DNA of 59,204 nucleotides, taken from positions 1-59,204 of the forward strand of contig CAIOSI010000029.1 of the NCBI GenBank assembly GCA_903860975.1. The letters run 5' to 3'. The notes under the pieces were generated by a model that saw nothing but the letters and a program-made list of their open reading frames with translations, was not told where the DNA came from and ran no database searches. This document shows, in pieces, positions 8,302 through 18,192 of the stretch. A program made the position numbers and the translations under genes. The number at the start of each line of letters is the position of its first letter. The first letter of the stretch is position 1. This DNA comes from an uncultured Alphaproteobacteria bacterium. Lineage in GTDB: Bacteria; Pseudomonadota; Alphaproteobacteria; Caulobacterales; Caulobacteraceae.

Positions 8302-9072
8302 CTAAAAATTCACGCGTCGACTGATGGCTCCATCCACCAGCATATTGATGCCGGTCGTGAAGGCTGAACGGGGCGAGGCTAGGAACACCGTCGCAGCGGC
8401 CACCTCTTCCGGTGTCGCCATGCGGCCGGTCGGGTTGCGCTTAATTACCGTCTCGAAGAAACCCGGCATGTTGGTCTTCACGTTGCCCCAGACGCCGCCC
8501 TCAAAGAACACTGTGCCAGGCGAGACCACGTTGCAGCGGACCTTCTTGGCCGCATTTTCGCGCGCCACGCCCTTGGCGTAATGGATCAACGCCGCTTTGA
8601 TCGCGCCGTAGGCGTTCGGGTTGTCGGTCTCAGCGCCCGACACTGAAGACGTAATGATGAAGGCCGCATCGCCGTTTTTCTGACCCGCCGCCTCCAGGAA
8701 AGGTTTTGCCGCCTCGAAGCAGCGGACCGCCCCCAGCATGTCGACGTCAAACATCGCCTTCCAAGCGTCTTCGGCGTTGCCCTGAACCAAAGCACTCGCA
8801 TTGGAGACCAAGACATCGATACCACCGAGTTTTGCGCCAGCATCTTGGATGAAGGTCTTCAGAGCGATCTCATCGGCGATATCCACGACAGCGCCCCAGG
8901 CCTTCACACCCTTGGCCTCAAGAGCGTGGACGGTTTCGGCGACCTGTTCGGCATTGCGGGCACAAATGGCGACGTTTGCCCCCTCGTCAGCGAAGCATTC
9001 GGCGATCGAGCGTCCAATGCCGCGCGTGCCGCCGGTTACGACAGCGGTCTTGCCCTTCAGCTGCAGATCCAT
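8302..9072 (-). CDS. SDR family NAD(P)-dependent oxidoreductase
   Basis: A 256-residue classical short-chain dehydrogenase. TGGTRGIG (13-20) binds the cofactor, NAS (91-93) stands at the NNAG position, and Ser142/143, Tyr155 and Lys159 form the catalytic set in the YGAIK motif. The C-terminus contains LVDGAISRRVNF, the usual end. It probably oxidises a hydroxyacyl or alcohol intermediate, or reduces the reverse, within the operon. Second gene, 20 bases after the ligase. Confidence 0.9.
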   Translation of the reverse strand: MDLQLKGKTAVVTGGTRGIGRSIAECFADEGANVAICARNAEQVAETVHALEAKGVKAWGAVVDIADEIALKTFIQDAGAKLGGIDVLVSNASALVQGNAEDAWKAMFDVDMLGAVRCFEAAKPFLEAAGQKNGDAAFIITSSVSGAETDNPNAYGAIKAALIHYAKGVARENAAKKVRCNVVSPGTVFFEGGVWGNVKTNMPGFFETVIKRNPTGRMATPEEVAAATVFLASPRSAFTTGINMLVDGAISRRVNF

Positions 9073-9092
9073 GATCTACCCCTTTTTGTTTT

Positions 9093-10496
9093 TCAGCCTC
9101 TGGTGAACAGCCCAGCGTATTGGTCGCGTAGCAGGTTCTTCTGCACCTTGCCCATGGCATTGCGTGGCAGCTCGCCGACGAAGACAATGCGCTTGGGTGC
9201 CTTATAGGGCGCAAGCTGACGTCGGCATTCAGCGATCATCGCCATTTCGTCGCCAACGCCGATAACGACAGCCACGACACCTTCGCCGAAATCTGGATGC
9301 GGTACGCCGACCACAGCGCTTTCGGTAATGCCAACCAATTCATCGATCACCAGTTCGATCTCTTTGGGATAGACGTTGTAACCGCCCGAAATGATCAGAT
9401 CTTTTGCTCGCCCGCTGATCCAGACCCGACCGTCGGGGTCCTGGCGCCCCACGTCTCCGGTCATGAAAAAGCCGTCGGCGGTAAATTCCTGGGCCGTCTT
9501 TTCCGGCATTTCCCAGTAGCCACCGAAGACACTGGGCCCGCGGATTTCAATGACGCCGGTTTCCTCGCTTGCGCCGATCCGCAGATCCACACCCGGCAGA
9601 GGATAGCCGACGCTACCGGGGATGCGCTCGCCAACGAGTGGGTTCGTCGTGATGATCACCGCCTCACTCATCCCATAGCGCTCCAGGATGCGCATGCCGG
9701 TTCGTTCTTCAAATTCGACGAATGTGGATTCCAGCAGGGGCGCAGAGCCGCAGATAAACAGACGCATGTGCGCGGCCCGCTGGCGCGTGAAATTCGAATT
9801 GGCCAACAGGCGCGTATAGAAGGTGGGCACCCCCATCATGACCGTGGAACGGGCAAGGCCCGCCAAGACCTGCGCATCGTCGAACTTTGTAAGCCAGACC
9901 ATGGGCGCGCCGCTTAAGAAGGCGCAGTGCAGAGCCACGAATAGCCCGTGGACATGAAAAATCGGCAGAGCATGCAACAGCACGTCATCTGGGGTGAACC
10001 CCCAGGCCGCGTGCAACGCCTTGGCATTTGCGGCCAGATTGCCGTGGCTCAACATCGCGCCCTTGGACCGGCCCGTGGTGCCGCTTGTATAGATCAGCGA
10101 GGCCAGGTGATGGTCGGCGCGCTCGACACTCTTGATCAAAGGATCGGACGCATCGGCCTCAGCCCGGAAGGCCTGCGCGTCTGTGATGAAAACCCGCGGT
10201 GCCGCATCGCCAATGAAGTAATCCACCTCAGCGCGGGTGTAGGCGGAATTGAGGGGCAAGAAGACCGCACCGGCTTTCAAGACACCTAAGTAGATCATCA
10301 CCGCCTCGACCGATTTTTCGGCCTGCAGCCCGACACGGTCTCCGGGTGCGACGCCGGAGGCGACCAGGTGCCCCGCGATCTGCGCAGCCCCCGCCTCAAG
10401 TTCGGCATAGCTCACCGCGGAACCGTCGCTCAGCAGGAAAGCGGGCTTTGCGCGCTCGACGGCAAACCCGGCGGCGAGGATATCGTAGAGATTCAT
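9093..10496 (-). CDS. AMP-forming acyl-CoA synthetase, malonyl-CoA synthetase-like
   Basis: A 467-residue ANL-superfamily ligase that activates a carboxylic acid to acyl-AMP and then acyl-CoA. The P-loop LIYTSGTTGRSKG is at 134-146, RYGMSEAVIITTNP carries the A5 motif, FFMTGDVGRQDPDG the hinge region, GGYNVYPKEIE the A8 region, and the catalytic Lys lies in NAMGKVQKN near the end. The length and the ERIPGSVGYPLPGV segment resemble MatB-type malonyl-CoA synthetases, but related short or branched acids are possible. ATG 10496 has GGAGG nine bases upstream; an in-frame ATG nine codons earlier has a weaker site. First gene of the operon, so it likely commits the substrate to the pathway. Confidence 0.87.
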   Translation of the reverse strand: MNLYDILAAGFAVERAKPAFLLSDGSAVSYAELEAGAAQIAGHLVASGVAPGDRVGLQAEKSVEAVMIYLGVLKAGAVFLPLNSAYTRAEVDYFIGDAAPRVFITDAQAFRAEADASDPLIKSVERADHHLASLIYTSGTTGRSKGAMLSHGNLAANAKALHAAWGFTPDDVLLHALPIFHVHGLFVALHCAFLSGAPMVWLTKFDDAQVLAGLARSTVMMGVPTFYTRLLANSNFTRQRAAHMRLFICGSAPLLESTFVEFEERTGMRILERYGMSEAVIITTNPLVGERIPGSVGYPLPGVDLRIGASEETGVIEIRGPSVFGGYWEMPEKTAQEFTADGFFMTGDVGRQDPDGRVWISGRAKDLIISGGYNVYPKEIELVIDELVGITESAVVGVPHPDFGEGVVAVVIGVGDEMAMIAECRRQLAPYKAPKRIVFVGELPRNAMGKVQKNLLRDQYAGLFTRG

Positions 10497-10713
10497 CAGC
10501 CCTTGCCTCCAGGCAGTTTCCATTCCGCCAACACCGCTGCTTGCCGCTCAGCCGTGAGACCGGACCGCAGCTTGCGCCCCGCCAGGATTTCCTGGTCGCC
10601 GGTTTCGCAGGCGTATCGACAACGTCGCACGCAGCCAACATCTGGCCGCTCGCTCGTCGAAAGTCCGAAATCACTGCGCTGGTTGCTTACAGTCCTGCCG
10701 TCCGACATTCACG

Positions 10714-13434
10714 TCACCCGGTGTTCCGCAGACCTGCGGCGATGCCGTTGATGGTCAGGTGAATGCCCTCGACCACCGCCTCATCGCCATCACCGCGGCG
10801 GCGACGCCGGATCAGTTCAATCTGCAGATGATTGAGCGGATCAATGTAGGGCAATCGCGAGCGGATTACGGCCGCCAGGTCAGGATTTTTTTCCAACAAG
10901 GCCGATTGGCCGGTGATTTTGAGCAAGGCTTCAGTTGTACGCTCCCACTCGGCCCTGATCTGCCCAAAGACGTTGTCAGCCAGGGCCCGGTCTTCCACCA
11001 GTCCCGCATAGCGCTCGGCAATCGCCATGTCCGCCTTGGCCAGCACCATCTCCATATTTGCCAAGGCCGATGAGAAAAACGGCCAAGTCTCATGCAGTTC
11101 GGCGAGCGCCTCGATCGGCACCCCGCAATCGCGCACCGCCGAGCCTACGCCATACCAGCCCGGCAGCATCGCGCGCGATTGGGCCCAGGAGAACACCCAC
11201 GGTATAGCCCGAAGTCCGCCAATGCTGCGGCTCGCCTGGCGTGAAGTGGGCCGACTGCCGATATTGAGATCTGCAATCTCACTGATCGGCGTCGCTGCGT
11301 AGAAGTAGTCAACGAAGCCGGGCGTCTCATGGACCAGGGCCCGATAAGCGGTCATTGAGCGTCGCGATAGCGCCTCCATGACCTTGGCGTGAGGCGACGC
11401 GTCCTCAGCGTCCGCCGTTCTGCGCAATGAGGCCAGCACAACAGCGGCGGTCAGGGTCTCGAGGCTCTGGCGAGCCAGTTCCGGGTCGGCGTACTTGTTG
11501 GCGACGACCTCGCCCTGCTCGGTGATGCGGATCCGACCGTTCACCGTGCCGCTGGGCTGCGCCAAAATCGCCTCAAAGCTCGATCCGCCTCCGCGGCCCA
11601 CAGCTCCACCACGCCCGTGGAAAAGCTGCAGGCGCAAACCTTCGGCTTGGGTCACTTGGCCTAACGCGCGGGAGGTTTGATAAAGCTCCCAAGTGGACGT
11701 CAGATAGCTGCCGTCCTTGTTTGAGTCCGAGTAGCCAATCATCACCTCTTGTAGCCCGATCGGCTCGACGAGATGGCGGATGAGCGGGATGGCGAGAAAA
11801 GCTTTCAGTGTTTCTGGAGCGGCCCGAAGGTCGTCGATGGTTTCAAAGAGCGGTTCAGCGAAGACCTGCGAGCGCGCAGGATTGCCCGGCGTAAAAAGGC
11901 CCACCTCTTTGAGCAGCAGATAGACCTCCAGCAGATCCGACACCGCTGTGGTGTTGGACACGATGTAAGCGCGGATCGCGTCCTTGCCGTAGAGCCGCTT
12001 GGCTTCGGCTGCGGCGGACAAGACCTCGATCTCGCGTTGGGTCTCGTCGCTATACTGCGCGAAGGGCGAGTGCAGCGGTCGGCTATGACTGAGCTCACCG
12101 ATCAACAACGCGCAGCGAGCCGCCTCATCTAACGCCTCGTAGTTCTCACAGACACCAGCGACCTTGAGCAGCTCCGCCGTCGTGCGGGCATGAACGGAGG
12201 AATTCTGGCGCAAATCCAGGCGCGCCAGATGAAAGCCAAAGGTGTCCACCGCCCGGATCAGATCTGGAAGCGGTCCATACGAGAAGGTCTGCCCATGCTT
12301 GGCGATAAGGCTCGCCAAAACCGTCTCCAGATCGGCTTTCAGGTCATCAGGACTGACATAGGGTTGCGCCTTCGAGGCCGGCGGCCGGACCGGAGCCTCC
12401 CCCGCTAGCTGCAGGTAGCTGGCAGCCAATCGCGCGTAGATGCCGGTTAACGCTTGCCGGTAGGGTTCGTCGGCCCGATGTGGCGATGCGTCGTTGGCGG
12501 CATCGGCCAAGGCCTGCAACTGCGGCGTCACCTGAGCGAGCCGACCAGACAGTGATAACTCTGCCCCCAGAGCATGGATCGTCTCCAGATAAACCCTCAG
12601 CGCGGCTTGCGACTGACGACGCATGGCCTTGCGCAGCACATCAGCCGTGACGAAGGGATTTCCATCCCGGTCGCCGCCCACCCAGGAGCCTACCCGCAGG
12701 AAGCTGTTCAGCGCGGGCGGTTCACCCAGGACACTGACCCAGTGGGCGTAAAGTCTCGGCAATTCCGGCAGAAAGCTACGTTCGAAATAGGAGACGGCGT
12801 TTTCGATTTCGTCGCCCACGCCCAGCTTTACCGAGCGCAGGAGACGCGTGCGCCAGAAGATCGAGACCTGCTGCACCAATTCACGCTCAATAATGACGCG
12901 GTCAGCCTCAGGTACGGCGTGGTCAAGGGCATCAAGGGCGTCAGCGATGGCACCGACCCGGTCGAGTACGCTTTTGCGGCGGACCTCGCTTGGATGGGCC
13001 GTGATAACAGGGGCGATCAAGGCGTGGCGTAGCAGCTCAACGATGTCGCTGAGGGCTACGCCTTCGGCCTTCAGGGTGCGGACCGCACCGGCCAGCGTAT
13101 CTGCGCGACGATCGCCACCGCGACCGCGCTGCCGCTGGATTTGGTCCTCGGCGATATTGGTAATTTGCAGGAAGCAGGCGAAGGAATGGGCGAACCGCAG
13201 TGTGTCGGGAAGGCTTAGCCTCTCGAGGCGTTCAGCCATCACTTTCGCAGCCTTGGGCGTGCCCTCGCGATGGAAGGCGACCGAGGCTTGGCGAATCTCT
13301 TCGATCTGGCTGAATACCGCCTCGCCGTCTTCGGCGCGGATCACATCGCCCAGCACACGGCCCAGGAACCGGATAGTGGTTCGAAGCTGGTCAGGCAGCG
13401 CGCGCGTCATGATCTGACGAAAAGCCACAGCCAA
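10714..13434 (-). CDS. ppc: Phosphoenolpyruvate carboxylase
   Basis: A full-length enzyme of about 900 residues that makes oxaloacetate from PEP and bicarbonate, replenishing the TCA cycle. Visible hallmarks are the catalytic His147 in TAHPSE, GYSDSNKDG, the glycine loop FHGRGGAVGRGGG, and the invariant C-terminus GLRNTG. The start is uncertain: TTG 13434 is the longest, GTG 13428 has GGGG seven bases upstream, and ATG 13410 has no site. All include the conserved core beginning RTTIRFLG. It is a single gene, divergent from the amidase. Growth on C2 or C3 carbon usually needs either this enzyme or a carboxylase of pyruvate. Confidence 0.96.
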   Translation of the reverse strand: MAVAFRQIMTRALPDQLRTTIRFLGRVLGDVIRAEDGEAVFSQIEEIRQASVAFHREGTPKAAKVMAERLERLSLPDTLRFAHSFACFLQITNIAEDQIQRQRGRGGDRRADTLAGAVRTLKAEGVALSDIVELLRHALIAPVITAHPSEVRRKSVLDRVGAIADALDALDHAVPEADRVIIERELVQQVSIFWRTRLLRSVKLGVGDEIENAVSYFERSFLPELPRLYAHWVSVLGEPPALNSFLRVGSWVGGDRDGNPFVTADVLRKAMRRQSQAALRVYLETIHALGAELSLSGRLAQVTPQLQALADAANDASPHRADEPYRQALTGIYARLAASYLQLAGEAPVRPPASKAQPYVSPDDLKADLETVLASLIAKHGQTFSYGPLPDLIRAVDTFGFHLARLDLRQNSSVHARTTAELLKVAGVCENYEALDEAARCALLIGELSHSRPLHSPFAQYSDETQREIEVLSAAAEAKRLYGKDAIRAYIVSNTTAVSDLLEVYLLLKEVGLFTPGNPARSQVFAEPLFETIDDLRAAPETLKAFLAIPLIRHLVEPIGLQEVMIGYSDSNKDGSYLTSTWELYQTSRALGQVTQAEGLRLQLFHGRGGAVGRGGGSSFEAILAQPSGTVNGRIRITEQGEVVANKYADPELARQSLETLTAAVVLASLRRTADAEDASPHAKVMEALSRRSMTAYRALVHETPGFVDYFYAATPISEIADLNIGSRPTSRQASRSIGGLRAIPWVFSWAQSRAMLPGWYGVGSAVRDCGVPIEALAELHETWPFFSSALANMEMVLAKADMAIAERYAGLVEDRALADNVFGQIRAEWERTTEALLKITGQSALLEKNPDLAAVIRSRLPYIDPLNHLQIELIRRRRRGDGDEAVVEGIHLTINGIAAGLRNTG

Positions 13435-13500
13435 ACCCCGACGTCATCTGGTTTCCTAACCAAGGACCGGCAATAGTTGCGCAACGAAAAAGGAAGCTTC

Positions 13501-14778
13501 ATGTCACCAGACGAAGCGCTCGCCCGCATCAGCCAATACGATGGTCGTCTGAAGGCCTTTGTGCGTGTGTTCGAACCGGCCTTGGGCGCCGGCGACGGAC
13601 CTGTTTTTGCGATCAAGGACCTATTCGACGTTGCAGGCATACCCACGGGTGGCGGGGCTCGCGTCGCCTTGGCGGAGCATCCGGGCGCAAACGCGGTCGC
13701 GGTTCAGAAGCTTCTGGATGCGGGATGGCGCGCGATCGGCAAAACGCACACCGTCGAGCTCGCCTATGGCGGCTGGGGGACCAACCGAGCGGTGGGCGCA
13801 CCCTGGAACCCGTGGGACGCCAAAGTGCATCGCGCGCCAGGCGGCTCGTCTTCCGGCTCGGCGGTCGCGGTGGCGGCCGGCCTGGTCGACGCCGCCCTGG
13901 GCAGCGACACCGGCGGGTCGGTGCGGATTCCGGCCGCGACTTGCGGCGTGGTTGGGTTGAAGCCGGGCCGTGGCCTGGTGAGTCTCGTTGGCGTGCATCC
14001 TTTAGCGCCGAGCTTGGACACGGTGGGGGCGCTGGCCAAAGACGTCGCGACGGCAGCGCGGATGCTTGGCGTCATTTCTGGTCCCGATGACGCCGAGACG
14101 ACGCGCAGGTCGTTCAACGCAGAAGCCGCACTTGCCATGGAGGTCGACGGACGCAGGCTGGCGGCCATTCCTCTGGAGCACCTGGGCGAAATTGATGCCG
14201 ATGTCGCTCGACTTTACCTTGCGGCTCTGGACCGACTTCGGAAGACCGGGGTTACCGTGCAAATGGTCCGCCCGCCGAAGGCATTGGACGAAAGCGTCGC
14301 CCCAAACGGCCTGCTGATGGCCGCTGAAGGCTGGCGCATCTGGCGTGAACGGATCGAGGCCCACGGCAAGATTATGGATCCCTGGATCGTTCGCCGATTT
14401 GAAGTTGGCCGCGATGTCTCCGATGAGCGGCTTGAACATGCCCACGCGCAACGCGCAAACGACCAAACCCAATTTCACAGCTGGCTGTCAGCCTACGATG
14501 GTTTGCTTAACCCCACCTGCCCAATTGCGGCGCCTGCGATCGATGACGTCGATGAGACCACCGCGCCGCTCAGCCGCCTGACACGTGCCGCCAACTACCT
14601 CGATCTTCCGGCAATTAGCGTGCCCTGTGGCCTCACCCCATCGGGGATGCCGGTCGGCCTCCAGATCATGGGACGGCCGCGCGATGAGGCGACCGTTGTG
14701 GCCCTGGGCTCGGCCTTTGAAGCGGTGTCGGGTTGGAATGGGCGGACGGCGGACATAAGCGGATTTTCCAGCGACTGA
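13501..14778 (+). CDS. Amidase signature family hydrolase
   Basis: A 425-residue amidase with the full Ser-cisSer-Lys triad: Lys39 in FAIKDLFD, Ser116 in APGGSSSGSA, and nucleophile Ser140 in GSDTGGSVRIPA. It hydrolyses C-N amide bonds; GatA is unlikely because the protein is shorter, lacks neighbouring gatB/gatC and ends differently. ATG 13501 has AAGGAAG five bases upstream, better than the TTG at 13477. No signal peptide, so cytoplasmic. It is divergent from ppc. The natural amide is unknown. Confidence 0.9.
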   Translation: MSPDEALARISQYDGRLKAFVRVFEPALGAGDGPVFAIKDLFDVAGIPTGGGARVALAEHPGANAVAVQKLLDAGWRAIGKTHTVELAYGGWGTNRAVGAPWNPWDAKVHRAPGGSSSGSAVAVAAGLVDAALGSDTGGSVRIPAATCGVVGLKPGRGLVSLVGVHPLAPSLDTVGALAKDVATAARMLGVISGPDDAETTRRSFNAEAALAMEVDGRRLAAIPLEHLGEIDADVARLYLAALDRLRKTGVTVQMVRPPKALDESVAPNGLLMAAEGWRIWRERIEAHGKIMDPWIVRRFEVGRDVSDERLEHAHAQRANDQTQFHSWLSAYDGLLNPTCPIAAPAIDDVDETTAPLSRLTRAANYLDLPAISVPCGLTPSGMPVGLQIMGRPRDEATVVALGSAFEAVSGWNGRTADISGFSSD

Positions 14779-14922
14779 AAAACCAACCTCAGGCCGAATT
14801 CACCTGAAAGGGAGCGCGCCGTCTCCACGGCGGGACAACGCAGCGCGCGCTTGCGCGCAGCGGCCCTGACGCGGGCCGACAGCGCCATCGCAAGGTGGAA
14901 AACAGCGCAGCGTCGATGACAG

Positions 14923-17442
14923 CTATTCAGCCCTCAAGGCTGGGGCGGGCCGCTTCGAGAGCGCTTGGAACGCGGCCAGCAGGCCGCCAAGAGCCGCAAC
15001 GATGGATGCCGCGGCCAGCAGGGCTATAACGCCGGCCCAGTCCATGCTCCATTTCGCGTGGAACACTCGCACCACAACGGGCCAGGCGGCGGCATAACCC
15101 AGCGCCACCCCGGCGGTCCCGGCGATAATGCCGACGCAGCCATACTCCATCACATAAGCTGCAAGTATCTGAGCCCGCGAGGCACCCAGGACTTTCAAGA
15201 TCGCCGCCTCTCGCGTGCGAGCGCGAGCCCGTGCGGCAATAGCGCCGGTCAGAACCAGCAGCCCCGCCAAAGCCGCAACGGCCGCCGCACCGCGAATGGC
15301 CAGGGCCAAGCGGTCGAAGAGATCGGTGGCGGCCTCTAACTGCTCGCGCACAGACACGACATTGACGGATGGAAAGCGATGGCCGAGCTCGCTGATCACC
15401 GCGGCTTCTTGTGCCTTGGAGGCCTTTGCAAGGGCGATCTGGCGCAAGTTTGCGCCTTCTACCGCCGAAGGGGTGAGCACCACCGGGAAACTCACGCCAA
15501 AGCTGCCAAAATCGACCTTGCGCAAGAGCGCGACCCGGGCGTCGATATCTTGACCCAGGATTGAAAGCGTTACGACGTCCCCAACCTTCACCTGCGCCCC
15601 TTTTGCCACCCCCACATCCAGGGCGACCAAGGGTGGGCCTGCGTAATTTGCCGGCCACCAGTGTCCCTCCGTGATGCCCGGATCCTCAGGCTTCGGTCCG
15701 ATGGCGGACATCGAGATGTCACTGTCATAGGCCCAACGATCCTCGCGGCGGATCTTTGTAGGGTCGAGCGTGACGCCACGAACTTTGGTTATGCGCCCCG
15801 TGACGAAAGGCTCCCTCAGATAGTTCTTCGGCGTCAGCGCCTGGCCAAAGGCGCGGCGGACGGCGGCATCAAACTCGGCGGTTCGATCGCCGGGCACGTC
15901 GGTGAAAACCAGGGCCGGGGCGGTCCTTGGCGCAACCTCAGCGACCTGATTTAGCAGTGAAGACTGGATTAAGACGACGGCGGCTAGCAGCGCCACGCCT
16001 AGGCCGATGGCCGGCGAGGCTGTACGGGCCGCAGAATGGGGTCCGGCAAGGTTGGCAAGTCCGATCCGCAATGGACCTCGTGCACCCGACCTGGCCTTGC
16101 CCGCAACGACTGCCGAGCCCCAGCCGATAGCCCAAAGTAGGCCAAATGCGGCAGCGACACCGGCGATCATAATGCCGGCCGCCAAAGGCGTTGGCGCCGT
16201 GACCACGGCCATTGCGGCCAAGCCGATCGCAGCGAGCGCGGCTGCGACGATCTCGGGGCCAATCTTCACCGTCCCGGATAGATCGCTTCGGAACAAGCTG
16301 GCAGGCGGGGTTGATCGGGCCCGACCCAAAGGTGCCAGCGAGAATGCGGCGGCCGATAACAGTCCGAAAGCTGCGGCCTTTGCGAGCGGCAACGGATAGA
16401 CGGCAAACAAGGCTGGAATCGGCAACTGGTTCTGGGCGAACAGACCCAGGATGAGCGGCGCAGCGGCGCCGACAGCTAAACCGATGACGACCCCGAGCGC
16501 AGCCAGCAACGCGATTTGAATGAGGTAAATGTCGCGTACCAACTGGCCTTCGGCGCCGAGGGCTTTGAGCGTGGCGATGACGGGCTTTCGGATTTCCAGG
16601 TAGGCGCTGACCGCGCCAAACACACCAAGTCCACCGGCGACAAGCGAGGCCAGTCCGATGAATCCCAGGAAGTATTCCAGCTGATCTATAAGCCGGTGGA
16701 TGCCCGGCGCAGCGTCCTCGCGGTCGCGGATCCGGGGCTCCCCACCAAGCCCCTTTCGCAAGCGGGCCTTGGCCGCCTCCAGAGATGCTCCAGGTGCCAA
16801 TGCCACCCGCGCCGTTTCACCGAACGGCAGGCCAGGCGCCATGAAGCCGCCCGCCTCAAGAGCGGCCAGGTTCGTAATAACCCGCGGTCCGAGCGCAAAA
16901 CCGCGTGACAGCCGATCGGGTTCCTGCAGCAGGACGCCCCGCACGACGAGTGGCATGTTGCCGGCCAAGAACCGGTCGCCGACCTTCATATGGAGGCGGT
17001 CTAAAAGCGGTTGCTCAACGACTGCGCCGGCCACACCGTTGACGGGTGCGATGGCGACCTGCAGCGAAGATGCGCCGCCGCCGAGGGTGACCTCCCCGGC
17101 CAGTGGATAGGTGCTATTGACCCCGCGCAACTGAATCAGCCGGCGCTCGCCTGACGGCGCTTGAGCCATGGCGATCGAGCCAACCGAATAGGAAACCCGA
17201 CCGGTCTTCTCCAGAACGGCCAGCTCGGCCGGGTTGAAGCGGCGTTGATTGATCGTCAGCGCCAAGTCGCCGCCCAGAATCTCACTGGCCTTGCTCGCGA
17301 GCCCTCGCCGGAACGCCTCCGCCGTTGAGCTCGCCGCAGCAATCGCGGCCACACCCAGCGCCAAGCAGGCCAGGAAGATGCGGAAGCCCCTGACGCCGCT
17401 ACGCAGCTCGCGCCCCGCGAACCGAAGAGACAGTGGCATCAT
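14923..17442 (-). CDS. ABC transporter permease, FtsX/YbbP-like
   Basis: An 839-residue permease with a first membrane segment near 22-40 (FLACLALGVAAIAAAS), a periplasmic MacB/PCD-like domain, a FtsX core with helices near 255-360, further helices near 395-440 and 480-500, a second periplasmic domain with VSVREQLEAATDLFDRLA, and a final FtsX core of three helices at 735-830. This double arrangement is that of YbbP, which pairs with the ATPase YbbA. Its start ATG overlaps the ATPase stop by four bases (ATGA). The pair next to a TesA-like esterase repeats the layout of E. coli ybbAP-tesA. It may export lipophilic molecules or lipoproteins; the substrate is unknown. Confidence 0.9.
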   Translation of the reverse strand: MMPLSLRFAGRELRSGVRGFRIFLACLALGVAAIAAASSTAEAFRRGLASKASEILGGDLALTINQRRFNPAELAVLEKTGRVSYSVGSIAMAQAPSGERRLIQLRGVNSTYPLAGEVTLGGGASSLQVAIAPVNGVAGAVVEQPLLDRLHMKVGDRFLAGNMPLVVRGVLLQEPDRLSRGFALGPRVITNLAALEAGGFMAPGLPFGETARVALAPGASLEAAKARLRKGLGGEPRIRDREDAAPGIHRLIDQLEYFLGFIGLASLVAGGLGVFGAVSAYLEIRKPVIATLKALGAEGQLVRDIYLIQIALLAALGVVIGLAVGAAAPLILGLFAQNQLPIPALFAVYPLPLAKAAAFGLLSAAAFSLAPLGRARSTPPASLFRSDLSGTVKIGPEIVAAALAAIGLAAMAVVTAPTPLAAGIMIAGVAAAFGLLWAIGWGSAVVAGKARSGARGPLRIGLANLAGPHSAARTASPAIGLGVALLAAVVLIQSSLLNQVAEVAPRTAPALVFTDVPGDRTAEFDAAVRRAFGQALTPKNYLREPFVTGRITKVRGVTLDPTKIRREDRWAYDSDISMSAIGPKPEDPGITEGHWWPANYAGPPLVALDVGVAKGAQVKVGDVVTLSILGQDIDARVALLRKVDFGSFGVSFPVVLTPSAVEGANLRQIALAKASKAQEAAVISELGHRFPSVNVVSVREQLEAATDLFDRLALAIRGAAAVAALAGLLVLTGAIAARARARTREAAILKVLGASRAQILAAYVMEYGCVGIIAGTAGVALGYAAAWPVVVRVFHAKWSMDWAGVIALLAAASIVAALGGLLAAFQALSKRPAPALRAE

Positions 17443-18137
17443 GCGGGCACAGCCACTCGCCCATCGCGCAACCGGATGGTCCGATCTGCGCGCGCCGCAA
17501 GGTGCTCGTCGTGGGTTACCAGCACCAAGGCTGCACCGGTCTCAGCGATCAATTCGAACATCATATCGGCGACCTTTGCTGCGTTGGCGGCGTCGAGATT
17601 TCCGGTCGGCTCGTCAGCAAACAATAGCGCAGGTCGCGAAGCCAACGCTCGGGCAAGCGCCACCCGCTGCTGCTCTCCGCCAGATAACTGATGGGGATAG
17701 TGTCGGCCCCTGGCGCCGAGCCCAACCCGGTCAAGCCAGATCTTGGCGATCTCAGACGCAGCCGACACCCGCGCGATCTCGAGCGGAGCTGCGACATTTT
17801 CCTCGGCCGTCATGTTCGGTAACAAATGAAAGCTTTGGAACACCAAGGAAACGCGACCTCGGCGCAGGCGCGCTCGGCCATCCTCATCGAGACCAGCCAG
17901 GTCCTGACCAAACAATAGCACCCGCCCACCGGTCGGCCGCTCCAGTCCAGCGGCGACCGCGATCATCGAGGATTTCCCACAGCCTGAGGGCCCGACCAGG
18001 GCCACGCGCTCGCCACGATCGACCGTAACGTCAAGCCCGCGCAGGATTTCCACGGGACCCGCCGCAGACGGCAGGGTCAGTGAAACCTTGTCAAGGATGA
18101 GCGGAACGGCGGCTGAGTCGAGATCTTTAGTCGGCAA
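17439..18137 (-). CDS. ABC transporter ATP-binding protein, YbbA/LolD-like
   Basis: A 232-residue ATPase with Walker A GPSGCGKS (49-56), Q-loop FQSFHLLPNMTAEEN, signature LSGGEQQRVALARA, Walker B ALLFADEPTGNLD, and the switch His in LVTHD. The frame stays open 60 codons further upstream over the divergent esterase, but the domain starts here and TTG 18137 has AAGG seven bases upstream. It energises the permease encoded directly downstream. Confidence 0.92.
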   Translation of the reverse strand: MPTKDLDSAAVPLILDKVSLTLPSAAGPVEILRGLDVTVDRGERVALVGPSGCGKSSMIAVAAGLERPTGGRVLLFGQDLAGLDEDGRARLRRGRVSLVFQSFHLLPNMTAEENVAAPLEIARVSAASEIAKIWLDRVGLGARGRHYPHQLSGGEQQRVALARALASRPALLFADEPTGNLDAANAAKVADMMFELIAETGAALVLVTHDEHLAARADRTIRLRDGRVAVPA

Positions 18138-18192
18138 TTGCAAGCCTTCAGCGTTTGAGTGGCGGGCGTGATCCTCTAGATAGGGCACACGT

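Noticed and set aside
14840..14862. GCGCGC-rich inverted repeat as terminator between amidase and permease
   Set aside because: The loop would be only two bases for the full stem, leaving about four stable pairs, and there is no T-run.
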